DNA from: Buddleja alternifolia
Lineage: Eukaryota; Streptophyta; Magnoliopsida; Lamiales; Scrophulariaceae
Assembly: GCA_019426215.1 (NCBI GenBank)
Contig: CM033405.1
Span: 1,341,001-1,405,000 of the forward strand
Length of the DNA: 64,000 bases
Direction of reading: 5' to 3'
The translations under genes were made by a program, and so were the position numbers. The notes under the pieces were generated by a model. That model did not search any database, was not told the origin of the DNA, and was given only the letters and a program-made list of their open reading frames with translations. Below, piece after piece: positions 11,450 through 22,674 of this stretch (position 1 is the first letter of the stretch; each line of letters starts with the position of its first letter).

Positions 11450-11835
11450 CCTAGGCCATTGACAAATTTGTTGAGGAAGGATAATTTTAAGTGGAATGAT
11501 ATGGCAACTTAAGCTTTTGAACAATTGAAGGAAAGTATGACTAAGGCACCTGTATTGGTGTTACCAGATTTCACTCAAGGGTTCACCATAGAGACAGATG
11601 ATTCTGGATATGGGTTAGGTGCTGTGTTGATGCAAAATAACAGATATGAGTAAAAAATTGGGACCAAGAAATAGAGCATTATCCACTTATGAGAAGAAAA
11701 TGCTAGCCATTGTCACTGCAGTGGATAAGTGGAGAGCTTACTTAGTGGGAAACAATTCACCATTAAAACTGATCATCAAAGTCTAAAATATCTGATGGAG
11801 CAAAGAGTTTCTACTCCCAGTCAATGGACAAAAAT
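11450..11835 (+). pseudogene. Broken Ty3/gypsy polymerase fragment (RT end and RNase H)
   Basis: Conceptual reading shows [19 protein letters not shown], then [16 protein letters not shown], then ALSTYEKKMLAIVTAVDKW and FTIKTDHQSLKYLMEQ, in several frames. These are typical of the RNase H domain following the reverse transcriptase of Ty3/gypsy (Metaviridae) elements. A stop and frameshifts break it, and neither LTRs nor the remaining pol are present. It runs directly into the tandem array at 11831. Confidence 0.85.
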
Positions 11836-12480
11836 CTACAATTTTTGTGTTCAAATTGATACCAAAAAATGCTTGGAAAAAGGAGAAAATGAGTCGAAAA
11901 CAAATCATTATTTTTTCAAAAAAATTGTTCAAAGATTACTTTTTTGTTTTGTTATATTTCTTCAATCGGGCATCGAAATGATCCAATTTTTGAAAGGTTA
12001 CAAAGTTTATAAGAAAATCTACAATTTTTGTGTTCAAGTCAAAATCCAAAATGCATGAAAAAGGGAGAAAATGAGTCTGGAAACAAGAAAAAATAAATTA
12101 TTTTTTCAAAAAAACTGCTCAAAGATTCCTTTTTTGTTTTATCGTATTTATTCAACAGGGCATCAAAATAATCTCATTCTTATGGAGTTACAAAGCTCAT
12201 AAGAAAATCTACAATTTTTGTGTTCAAGTCGAAACCCAAAAATGCACGAAATATGGAGAAAAATGAGTCGGAAACAAGGAAAAATGATTATTTTTGCAAA
12301 AAAACTGTTCAAAGGTTGTTTTTTTGCTTTGTCGTATTTTTTCAACCGGACATCAAAATGATCTCATTATTGTGGGGTTACAAAGTCCATAAGAAAATCT
12401 ATAATTTTTGTGTTACGGTCAAATCTCAATAATGCACAAAAAACGAAGAAAATTAAGCCAAAAACTAAAAAAAAAAAGTC
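11831..12480. repeat. Tandem array of a ~190-bp unit beside the MULE
   Basis: The phrase AAAATCTACAATTTTTGTGT recurs at about 11831, 12014, 12204 and 12394 (periods 183, 190, 190). Each unit also has GAGAAAATGAGTCGGAAACA and a GTTCAAAGxTTxxTTTTTTG word. The array lies between the gypsy fragment and the end of the transposase gene, so it may be a terminal region of the MULE. Confidence 0.85.
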
Positions 12481-12565
12481 ATTATTTATTCAAATAAAAA
12501 ATAACATGAAAATAAATACAAGAATAAAAATACAAAGTACAACAAGGAAAAAGTCTTTGTCTGGG

Positions 12566-15502
12566 CTACCAATCCATCTCATTGGGAATCTGAGTACTCT
12601 TATGTCGGCCGATACTTGGTAGCTTCATCAGATCAGGGTCATGCACCAACTCAAAATTGGGGGTATCCCAATAATGTTCTTCAGGCAACGGATTGAATCG
12701 CCCTTGATATGTTTTTAAATACTCATCGACGAGGTAATATTTTTCAACCAAAGATGTCGGCCTAATCCCCAAGGTTTTGCACAAGGCAATTGCATGTGAG
12801 CACGGAATTCGATGTAGCGTCCATTTTCCACAAGAGCAATATTTTTCTTTGATTTCGACGATGTAGTTAAAGGTACCGGTTCCAATTCGTCGGGGCGTTT
12901 TAACTTGGCCAGTGTGCTGCGACCAAGAAAAAACTTGGACACTGTGGCGAAGGGATTTTTTGGTCCATTCGTTGTACATGGCATATGCATATGTCGTCAT
13001 AGGTCTTTCCCTCATTGCCAAAGCCAATCGCACTCGATCGGCAAAATATTCGACAACACGATGAAATGTGCACTCAACAATAGCTGTCGGTGGAAGATGT
13101 CGAGTACCTTTCAACAAGTACTTTAAGCTTTCTCCCATGTTTGTCGTCATAATGCCTTCGCGCTTCCCTCCATCATATGTCAGTGTCCATTTTTTTTTTG
13201 GGATGGCTTTCAAGTAATTCAACGCAGCTTCATCCATTTTACCAATAGCATCCATTGCATTGTCAAACTTTCGGACTTTATGTGCCATGCCTGCCTCATA
13301 ACATAATTCCTTCATAACTTTATTTTTGAAATGGCTGTTAAAATTTGAAGTCAAGTGTCGCAGGCAAAATCTATGAGCTCCCAGAGGAGGGGAAAACGCA
13401 GGTAGATGTCGAGTAGCATGTAATAGGCCATTGTGACGATCAGAAATAAGGCAAACACCTTCGCCACTACGAACAAAATATTTGCTCACCAACTTCAGAA
13501 ACCATAACCAAGACTCGTTCGACTTATTATCGACGATTGCGAATGCAAGAGGCAAAATATTCTGATTTCCATCCACAGTTGTTGCGATCAATATCTTAGC
13601 CTTGTGGCGTGCATACAAATGTGTCCCGTCAACACATATGACCCTGCGACAATGTTGAAATCCATCTATACATGGCCTAAATGCCCAAAACACAAATTTA
13701 AGCATTTTTGGATTTTGATTGGGTCTTTTGTGTTGCCATTCAACAACCGTGCCCGGATTGAACTTCTGAATAGCTCCCAAAAATTCAGGCAACCATGTAA
13801 CAGAATTCTCCCAAGTCCCGTATATAACCTCATTTGCACGTCGCAAACTGTACCAAGCATTGACATTTGTAATATCGTAGCCCCATTTCTTCTTCACCAT
13901 TAGTACAATTAGCTTGATCTTATATGACGGATCCTTTGCAACTATAGGAAGAAGTTCATTAGCAATCATATTTATGTCCAAATTAACATGGTTTTTAGAC
14001 ACATCCTCGAAGAGACATGTGTGTGGCCCTTGATACCTTGTAATTTGCCAAAAATCACTTTTCTTCTCCAATCTTCCCCGCAGTTTAAAATCGCAATTCA
14101 TTGCCATCCCTTTGTGTTTGCATTCCACACAATACATTGTCGGGTTACTAAGTGTCACCCTAAACTTGCGCCGTACATGCCTCACGTGGTAGTTTTTCAC
14201 CGCTGTTTGCAAACTTTGTTTGTTATCAAAAACCAGGCCCAAACCAAGATTACCTTTTGCAGAATCATAAATTCTACTCCTAGTCACACTTGAACTTGGT
14301 TGATCTAATGAGTCTCCTTGTACTTCTGGGTGTATTGTGGAGTAGAATGGGAGCACTTCATGAAGTCTTTCTTGAGTTCTTGTGGGAGGAACATCTTCAT
14401 TAATAAATACATTAATCTCATCATTTTCCTCATCCATCGGTATATTATTGAGGTGTTCTTCCAAGTCGGAGTCCGAAGGATCATAGACCGAACATGGAGA
14501 ATGAACACTGTCATTGTCATCTTCAAAATGATCATTTCCAATGTCTGCAAAATCACTCGGCCCAAAATTGTGATGCTCAAAGTCATGATAATTGTGTGTA
14601 GATGTACCTACATGCACAACAAAATGATCCAGATAAGAATAAGATAAAACATAATAACAGGATGCAAAAATAAAAATAACAATAAGAATGGAAGAAATAC
14701 AACAATTGTGCAACTTGATATAACATTCATAATTACCTGCATGCACATCAGGAATTTCAAAACTTTTTAAGCAATGATTTTCCAAAGGGGAATTCTGAAC
14801 ATCTTCAAAACTCCCAAACGAATGACCTGATGTAGAAGCACCTAAAATGCAAATCATAAAAAAAAAAAATAGTATTTTATAATTCTTCAAAAAGATAAGA
14901 TAAAGAATCTACACCAAGTATGAACTTTGTTAGAAAGTATGATGACACGACGTAAATATAAGAATAAAATTATCTGGATGCGAATCGTGAATTGAAAAAT
15001 TCCCCAAACCACCTGGAAAAAAATTGTGATACTTACAATTTTTCAACACATGCAATTGTGACTGCGTATTTAAATATGGTAATGCGGATTGTGCATAAAA
15101 TGGCATCATTTGGTTTGGTGTTAACGATGTCACTTCTGTTAGCAGCGATGTGTCTTGACCCTGAGGTTGGATTAGTTCTTTCTCAATATAAAGCTCCACT
15201 GTGCTCTGTCCAACATCAGGATCCAAGAAAAACGATAAAGACTCATCGTCTTTGATCTGCATTATGCTCTCCCTCATCACATTCCTCCTTTCAAATTCAT
15301 ATTTAATAAATACTTTCAAACAAAACTGATTCTCATCAATTCTTGTTCTCGCATATAACTTCTTCAACAATTCAACAAATTTGATCGTACGACGTATTCT
15401 CATGTTAGTGCTTGCATGATTGCTATATCTCACTGAATTTGACTCTTCAATTATTTCACCATCCGTGTATATAAAAACATTGACTGCGTTGGGCATCGAC
15501 AT
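12566..15502 (-). CDS. Mutator-like (MULE/MuDR) transposase, apparently intact
   Basis: Exons 15502-15037, 14841-14737 and 14607-12566 join in frame to 870 residues. Residues 1-110 resemble the N-terminal PB1/MuDR-type segment. The DNA-binding zinc-finger region has the YCVECKHKGMAMNC and HTC cysteine/histidine pattern. The MULE DDE domain follows: CVDGTHLYARHKAKILIATT gives the first D, CLISDRHNGLL the second, with an acidic ESW segment between them. A SWIM zinc finger, CSCGKWTLHRIPCSHAIA, lies near the C-terminus. No stop or frameshift breaks the 680-codon last exon, so the element may be autonomous or recently active. Plant relatives also include domesticated FHY3/FAR1 and MUSTANG proteins, but the flanking repeat arrays favour a transposon. 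Terminal inverted repeats were not identified. Confidence 0.85.
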
Positions 15503-15519
15503 TTCTGCATCGGGTCAAT

Positions 15520-16275
15520 GTTCAAACCATAAACACTAAATTCAAAAAAATACGTACAAAATATACCTAAAAATTTGAAATTATACGTACAAATTATACT
15601 TGAAAATTCAAAATTATACCTAAAAATTATATCAAAGTTCAAACCATAAACACTAAATTTGAAATTATATGTACAAATATACCTAAAAATTTAAAATTAT
15701 ACGTACAAATAATACCTAAAATTTTAAAACTATACCTAAAAATTTTAACAAAATTCAAACCATAAACACTAATTTCGAAATTATAACTCAAAATTTGTAT
15801 GTATACCTACAAATTATATTTAAAAATCAAAATTATACCTAAAAATTTCATATTATACCTAAGAATTTTATCAAAGTTCAAAACATAAACACTAAATTCG
15901 AAATTATGTGCACAAAATATACCTAAAAATTCGAAATTATAACTAAAACTTATTACAAAGTTTAAACCTTAAACACTAAATAATAACTCAAATTTGTACG
16001 TATATCGACAAATTATACCTACAAATTCAAATTTATACCTACAAATTCAAAATGATACCTAAAAATCATATCAAAATTCAAACCATAAACACTAAATTCA
16101 AAATTTTAACTAAAAATCTGTACATATACCGACAAAGTATACCTAAAAATTAGAAATTATCCCTACAAATTCAAAATGATACCTAAAAATTATATCAAAG
16201 TTTAAACCATAAACATTAAATTCAAAATTATAACTAAAAATTTGAAATTATACCCTAAAAATTGACAAACGAATG
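15520..16275. repeat. AT-rich minisatellite upstream of the MULE transposase
   Basis: Seven imperfect copies of a unit starting TTCAAACCATAAACACTAAA, at about 15520, 15635, 15750, 15874, 15958, 16075 and 16199, mostly 115-125 bp apart. Each is filled with TATACCTAAAAATT words. It occupies the promoter side of the transposase and may represent the element's subterminal repeats. Confidence 0.85.
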
Positions 16276-17978
16276 TAATAACGCAAAAAGTATATGAAAT
16301 TCAATCTTACCTTAATTCGTTTAATGTAGGAGAAATTTGGAAAGAATCTTCGAAGGAGAGAATTTTAGTAGAACCTCAAACGCAGCAGCCCAGGCGGGAC
16401 GATGTATCTACCAAAAAAGGGTTTTGAGTGGGGGGTGGTATATATATATGTGTATATATATATATATATAGTATCACTAAAAGCGCCCTAAGGTAGAACG
16501 TTTTCAGCTTTTTTTTAACAGAAAAAAATTAGACCGAGTGTAATTAATAATTTAATTTAAAATTGTATTAATTTAATATTTTTAATTTTATTTTTTAATT
16601 TTCCCCTCTCGATTAATTCTCTTTCTTCCATCATTATCTTCTATTTTATTCTTCTCTTTATCTTCATTTCATTCATCATCTACACACACAAATACACTTT
16701 GATTTCATCCTTAATTATTGCATACTGAACGGGCAGCGTTGATCGGATCCTATACTTCGCTTAATTTTCCGTTTTGGTTAGTGCGATTTCGCTAATCTTT
16801 GATTGTTAATTCAATTGTATTATTACTGTACAGGGAGTTTGATTATTTTGGATTCTAGGGTATTGTTCAGATTTTAGTCGATTAAGTGTGATTGAAAAAA
16901 TTTGGATGCTAATTGTATGAAATGGTGATGCGGATTGTTATGATTTTGGTTTTTCCCCCTTTTTGATTTCGTTTTTGGTGGATGTTTGTGTTGGATCGAA
17001 TTGTTCGACAGTTGAATTTTGAGTTTTTTTTTTAAGTACATAGGAAGTTGCTCGAATCCCGATATAATCTCAATAATTCGGTGATTTTAGGTGTCCAGTA
17101 ACTCGAATCCCGATATAATTTCAATCATCGGTGTAAGATGGACATGGATGGTTGCGATCGTCCCTTGGACTCTCGAGTCCTGGAGGATTGTGATTCTTAA
17201 TTCTTGGAGAATGCAAATGTCATTAATTATCCTATGGCTATATATGCTGATTGTAATATCCTTTGGACTTAGCTTTTATTTGGAATTTATTTTAAATAGA
17301 TCATACTTCAATTTGGGATTAATGTGTTGTTTGTTTAACTTTCTAGAGTTAAATGGAATGTATCTTAACAACAATTTCTAGATTATTCTGAAATGTATCA
17401 CATTCTTCCCTGAGTTCAGCTTAGTTTCGTTAGAATTAGTATAACTAGTGAACCGATTAGTTATAAACCGATATTGTACTGTGGCAATATAATTCTAGAT
17501 AATTCGAGACTGAAGTTAGTATCATTTGTGAATTTCTTCACATATCAGTGTTTTTTCTTAAAAAAACAATCTGTGGTAAAAGCAAGTATTTCATGAAGAA
17601 AGATAAGATATCGAGTTTGAAAGGTGAAAAACTATATTCTTCCCTTTGCCGCTATGCCAGTAGCTTAATACGATGAGAAAAAACTAATGTGTATAACACA
17701 TGGAATTTCTTGTTTGAGATTTTCCATAGGGTGCAGAGTTTGGATGTGCTATTGTATTTCAAATAAGTAGTACAAAGATTCATTCATGAATATATTGATT
17801 TTCTTATGGTCATCAAACGATATAAATCTTCTCCTATAAACTTAAAGAGCAATTATCTAAAGGATTAGTACCCTTTTGATTCTGTTTCTACACTTGGTTA
17901 ACCCTTCGAGTTGTTTCTTCAGATTCCGGTGAAATAGCATTTATCTGTGTTTTCCTTTTTCCTTTTGGTCCTTTTTAG
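16276..17978 (+). promoter_or_regulatory. Promoter, 5'UTR exon and 5'UTR intron of the E2 gene
   Basis: A TA-rich stretch at 16440-16472 is followed by a pyrimidine-rich leader (about 16600-16690, TTCTCTTTCTTCC type). A plausible donor TTTTG|GTTAGT follows at 16776 and an acceptor TTTTTAG at 17978, 26 bp before the ATG. The implied 1.2-kb 5'UTR intron contains a short direct repeat (CTCGAATCCCGATATAAT at 17052 and 17102) and a hairpin-family fragment at 17125-17195. Confidence 0.5.
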
Positions 17979-18004
17979 GCCTTAACGAAATATTCATTGA
18001 CAAA

Positions 18005-18316
18005 ATGTCTTCTCCGAGCAAAAGGCGTGATATGGATGTCATGAAACTGTAAGGGTCTCTCTGTTTTAGCTGCGTTATTTTAATCTTTCAAACTGAACCG
18101 TTATTCAGATTATATATCACCAATATCATATAAATGTGCTATCGATATTGTTTTGTTGTATTTTTATTCTTATTTTCATTTTTCTGCTTCTATTTTTGTG
18201 GTCTTGTTGTAGGATGATGAGTGACTACACTGTTGAGCCTATAAATGACGGAATCAACGAGTTCAATGTGGAATTTCATGGACCAAAAGAAAGTAATCCT
18301 CCCCCCTCCCCACCTC

Positions 18317-18359
<43 letters not shown>

Positions 18360-20433
18360 CCCCTCAAATAGCTTTTATTTTATTTAGTCATGAGCTTCTG
18401 TATATTGATGTTTGAGGAATCTATTTTTCTGAAAATCATTGCGAATGATCTCCGGCCTTAAGGGTTCATGAAATTTAAGTCCATCTGATTGAAAATTTAG
18501 TAACCTACGTTCAGATATTGAATCTTATTTTTAACAATGTCATTCACACTGAAGGATGTTATTTGATTTACTTTTCTCATATTAACATGTGAGAATTTTA
18601 CTTGTCAAAATATACGAATTTATGAATTTCACGTAAATATGTATTGTAATTTCCTTTCTCCGAAAAGTATTTGAAGCTAAACAGATGGCTCTAATGTCTG
18701 TTTACATAAAATCTTGGTGTTTTTTACATCATAAAATCTTATCTTGAAAATATTGATAAGTTCTGTACCTTCTCTACGCTTCGGCTTATAACCCTCGTAT
18801 CTATTTCAGGTCCTTATGAAGGTGGAGTTTGGAAAGTTCGCGTGGAACTTCCAGATGCTTATCCTTACAAGTCTCCTTCTATCGGATTTCTTAACAAAAT
18901 TTTCCACCCAAATGTTGATGAGCTGTAAGTTTTATAGGTTCTCTTCTACGTGATTAGATTGTAATATAAGCCCGTGATCTCAGGATCTGTTACCGTATGC
19001 TGCATGTAATCAATGGTGATATGCAATAACTTGCCAGTAATTTTGATTCATCTCTGGACAATTTGTTATGTACCTGGCGATAAGTAGACCATTTTTTAAA
19101 GGATAGTTACATGCACACCCCTCACATATTGGATAATTATCATGAGCGGAGATTTTACAAATTACCAAGATGCTCTCTATCAGATTCAGACAACTCAAAA
19201 AACATGGGGTGGAATGTAATATATTTTTACGAACATGGGAAGTTATAATTTTCTCAAACCTCGGGTGTTTTTCATAATTAGAATCTCATGCAGGGTGTGT
19301 ATGTAATTTACTGTTTTTCCAAAGAGAAGAGATATAATTTTTCTTTTTACATTTATCTAGAATTGAAGTGATTTTTAGGGAGTTCTGCAACTCCACCTTT
19401 CGATATAATACAATCATTTGCGGAATGGGCTCCAATTGGGTCACATGGATGGTTGTGATTGCCTGTGACTCGGTTTTTAAAAAAGACCTGCATAATTGTT
19501 GGGCTCTAAGTGTTCAGAAATAGCTTACGGTGCTTATGAATTTCAACTTTTTGGATGACAGGTCTGGTTCTGTATGCTTGGATGTCATTAATCAGTCATG
19601 GAGTCCAATGTTTGGCAAGTTTAAGCTTTCCTTTTTCTTTTGATCCTTGCAAGATTTGTCGTACGAGGCTTTTATAGGAGCATATGGCATTGAGTTTTAC
19701 TTCGAGTTTTTTTTTATCCTTTTGTAATTTCCCTATGAATCTTTTGATTCTTTAGCAAGTTTTATATTCATATGCAGATCTCTTGAATGTGTTTGAGGTC
19801 TTTCTTCCACAACTACTACTTTACCCAAACCCGTCGGACCCATTGAACGGCGATGCAGCGGCTCTGATGATGAAAGATAAGACACAATATGATCAAAAAG
19901 TGAGAGGTGAGTTGGTTTCCTTTTTTCTTGTAAATCCGAGATTTAATACACAGTGAGATTGAAACAGGTCTGGAGACAATCACATCTGTCAATGTACGGA
20001 ACCCACACATGGGGTCAACTATAGCATACGTTTGTGATTATTTCCAGACATGGAGTGTTGAGATTCCCTTAGGGCCCATTCGTTTTGGATTGGGTGTGGG
20101 TTTCTTCGTAGATACTATTCAAGCTATGAAAGACAAGGCATTTTTCTTTACGAGTTCTCTGGACCTCAGGTCTCATGCAATTACAACCATATATGTTGGT
20201 GGGCCCCACGTGGATTGCACTGCATTGATGATTGTGATTATATCGGGATTCAGGTTCCTAATTCTTGACTCATTTTTTCTTGTGGCCCAGAGTATTGTGA
20301 ACGCTATGCGAAGAAGGAACACATTGCCGATACGTTAACGGATGAAAGTGGGGATGAAGTGAGCGACGATGAGGATTTTAGCGATGGACGAAGTGATAGC
20401 GACGATGACATTGCAGGGCATGCAGATCCATAG
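18005..20433 (+). CDS. Ubiquitin-conjugating enzyme E2, UBE2H / Arabidopsis UBC4-UBC5-UBC6 class
   Basis: Six exons (18005-18048, 18213-18292, 18810-18924, 19562-19614, 19778-19906, 20291-20433) give 187 residues, close to the 183-187 of this class. The UBC fold starts at [14 protein letters not shown], has [20 protein letters not shown], then HPNV, and the catalytic cysteine in [17 protein letters not shown]. The C-terminal tail is acidic and serine-rich ([16 protein letters not shown]), as in the family. It carries ubiquitin as a thioester and passes it to substrates with an E3. The fourth intron starts with GC instead of GT (TTTG|GCAAGT) and ends in GCAG; only this junction keeps the conserved WSPMFDLLNVFE frame. 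Confidence 0.95.
18298..18362. repeat. C/CT-rich microsatellite at the start of E2 intron 2
   Basis: A polypyrimidine run (CCCCCTCC then CT units with two interruptions) begins about 6 bases after the 5' splice site. Confidence 0.85.
19098..19312. repeat. Foldback repeat, GTAAATTACA family, in E2 intron 3
   Basis: Begins near GGATAGTTACATGCACACCC and ends near GGGTGTGTATGTAATTTACT. It shares TTTTTCATAATTAGAATCTCATG-type text with the copies at 2018, 2611 and 48860, in reverse orientation. Confidence 0.6.
19400..20280. repeat. Hairpin-family copies in E2 introns 3 and 5
   Basis: Three pieces: 19400-19480 (ATGGATGGTTGTGATTGCC), 19968-20060 (GACAATCACATCTGTCAATG paired with CATACGTTTGTGATTATTTC) and 20165-20265 (CAATTACAACCATATATG paired with TTGATGATTGTGATTATATC). 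They match the units tandemly repeated at 6185-6665. The span also contains exons 4 and 5 of the E2 gene (19562-19614, 19778-19906), which are not repeats. Confidence 0.55.
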
Positions 20434-20659
20434 GCAAATTGGCGGTGCCATACATTATTTTTTTTATATTGTATCAATTAATGTTTTATATTCATGTAAA
20501 CTAGGATTAGAAAAACTATCAAGATCCATGTGTAGTGAATTCGATATTGTTTATAGGGACTAAGTTAAGTAAACACAGCTGAAAATTGTAATCTTTGCTC
20601 ATTCAGGCTATGATACTTTTGGCTGATGATTTGACAATTCGGATTCTAGCGGTGATCTT

Positions 20660-20765
20660 GTACATTGTAGTCTTTGGAAATTTTAACCGTCCAATATTGG
20701 GATTCTAGCGGTGACCCACACGAGTGGCTGAGATGTGACCTCATATGTTGGGCGGTTTAGATTTC
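20660..20765. repeat. Small foldback sequence downstream of the E2 gene
   Basis: GAAATTTTAACCGTCCAATAT pairs imperfectly with TTGGGCGGTTTAGATTTC. It is non-coding; no target duplication was found. Confidence 0.4.
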
Positions 20766-21189
20766 TCGAAATTAGTAAGTCTTTTAACCGATCAATATTA
20801 TTTCTTTTACTGATGTTACGTTTTACCGATGTTATGACAATATATTTCAATTATAATGATATTATGTAGGATTGTAAATGAATCAAGCTTTAAGAAATTT
20901 TAAGCTTGAGTTCATTTAAAACATCAAGCTTGTACAACTATACTCGAGTCATTTAGAGTCGAACTTATTTGAATTTGAGCTCGCTGGATGAAAAAAAAAG
21001 GGCTTGTACAGCCAAACAATGAGTCATTTAGATTATTTGAGCTTGAGCTCACTTAGGATGAAAAAATCGATTGTGCTCTTATGACCTAATTCCACCTTTT
21101 TTATATTTGTTCTATACTTCTATTACACTATTTCACACAACCGATCATTTTAGTTGTCAATTTAATTTTACACCTATTTTTGTTAGGGT

Positions 21190-21835
21190 CAAGGTATTAA
21201 ATTTCGGTATTGGTATCGGTATCGATATCGGGGTAGTAAATTTATGGAAATTTCGATGGAAATTTCGGAGATATTCAAAATTTCGATTTCAATTTTTAAA
21301 AAATCATGGATATTTATAGAAATATTTGGAAATTTACAACGAAACTTTGTGTAACTTTAAATATCATAATTATGCATCTTTTACATAAATAATATTGTAT
21401 ATATAATGTATGTATAGTGAATTTTGTCGAGTGGTATGATTAAAATCTGTGGCGAAAAATATAAAATAAATATGATTTGAGAGTAAAATAATAACCAAAT
21501 CTCATAGTAACTTCATTAAAACAAAATACCACAATTTTAATACAAATCATCACTTAAAACCACATTATTTTAAATTTTAAAATAGTTTGAGTTTGGCCGA
21601 AATTTTGGGATATGTCGGGAATTTCAGGATATTTTGAAAATTTCGGAAAATTTCGATAGATATTTAACAAAGTAATTTTATTAAGAATTCAAGATTTCGG
21701 AAAATATCGAAAATATGGGGAAATTTCTATAAATATTCTGCAAAATGGATCGAAGGTGAGATTTCGCTTCGAGACCCCCGGAAATCAAAAATTTCGGTCA
21801 AAATTTTGAGGTTTCGGATGATATTTAAGACAATG
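21190..21835. mobile_element. Non-autonomous hAT-like element, uninterrupted copy
   Basis: A 646-bp repeat rich in AAATTTCGG words. It is bracketed by perfect 8-bp direct repeats GTTAGGGT (21182-21189 and 21836-21843). Its ends are inverted: CAAGGTATTAAAT on the left and, reversed, CATTGTCTTAAAT on the right. An 8-bp duplication with CA...TG ends fits hAT. A second copy lies reversed at 43732-45340, interrupted by a solo LTR. Confidence 0.8.
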
Positions 21836-21901
21836 GTTAGGGTGTAAATTTAGCCTAGTTATTGCATTGAATATGAGATAATTGACTCTTGTGTAATTTA
21901 T

Positions 21902-22172
21902 TTTTGGGATAATTACACTCACACCCCCTCAATGATGGTTAATTACACAAACCTTCTCTGACTAATTGATAATTACAAACACACCCTTTCAGGGGGTCTA
22001 TTTGTAAAGGTTTACAGGAGGTGCAATTGTAAGAATTATTACACACATAAGGGGGTGCAATTGTAAGAAATCTTTAACATGAAAAGGTGTGTTTGTAGTT
22101 ATCAATTAGTAAGGGGAGGTTTGTGTAATTACCACATCATTGAGGGTGTGTGAGTGTAATTATCACTTTATT
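21902..22172. mobile_element. Foldback MITE, GGGATAATTACA family
   Basis: Arms GGGATAATTACACTCACACC and GGTGTGTGAGTGTAATTATC pair over roughly 25 bp, with internal imperfect pairs (AATTGATAATTACAAACACACC against GGTGTGTTTGTAGTTATCAA). Relatives lie at 40805-41030, 55325-55795 and 57577-58072. Confidence 0.7.
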
Positions 22173-22674
22173 TTTTGACAGTCAACACAAGCATGAGTTT
22201 TCAATCAAAATGAGATTTTCCAATAATTCTACCGAGTTTATACAAAATGATCAAACTCTGAGTAGAAATATAATTTACCCAATTCTATAAAATTTAACTT
22301 CTTCATTTGTATATCACTTGCACCTTTACATATGAATACGATACACAAATACGGCTGCAAGAATACGAATATGATACGATCAGGGTACAAAATACTAAAT
22401 TTTTTAAAATTGTAGGATACGGTATGTTAATGATATGTCTATATAAATGCATGTATAATACTTAAAAATAAATTTAGTGCAACAAAAAAATATACTTAAA
22501 AATAAATTTTATTCAATTTGACATTAATAAATGTTTTATAATTCCTTAAATTTCGCCATTTGCTTAACTTTTATGTTTAATTTTTAATAAAAGAACAAAA
22601 ACATTATTTAATTTTTAATAAAAGAACAAAAACATTATTCTTGTGCTTTCAACCCAAAAAGTATAATATAATAT

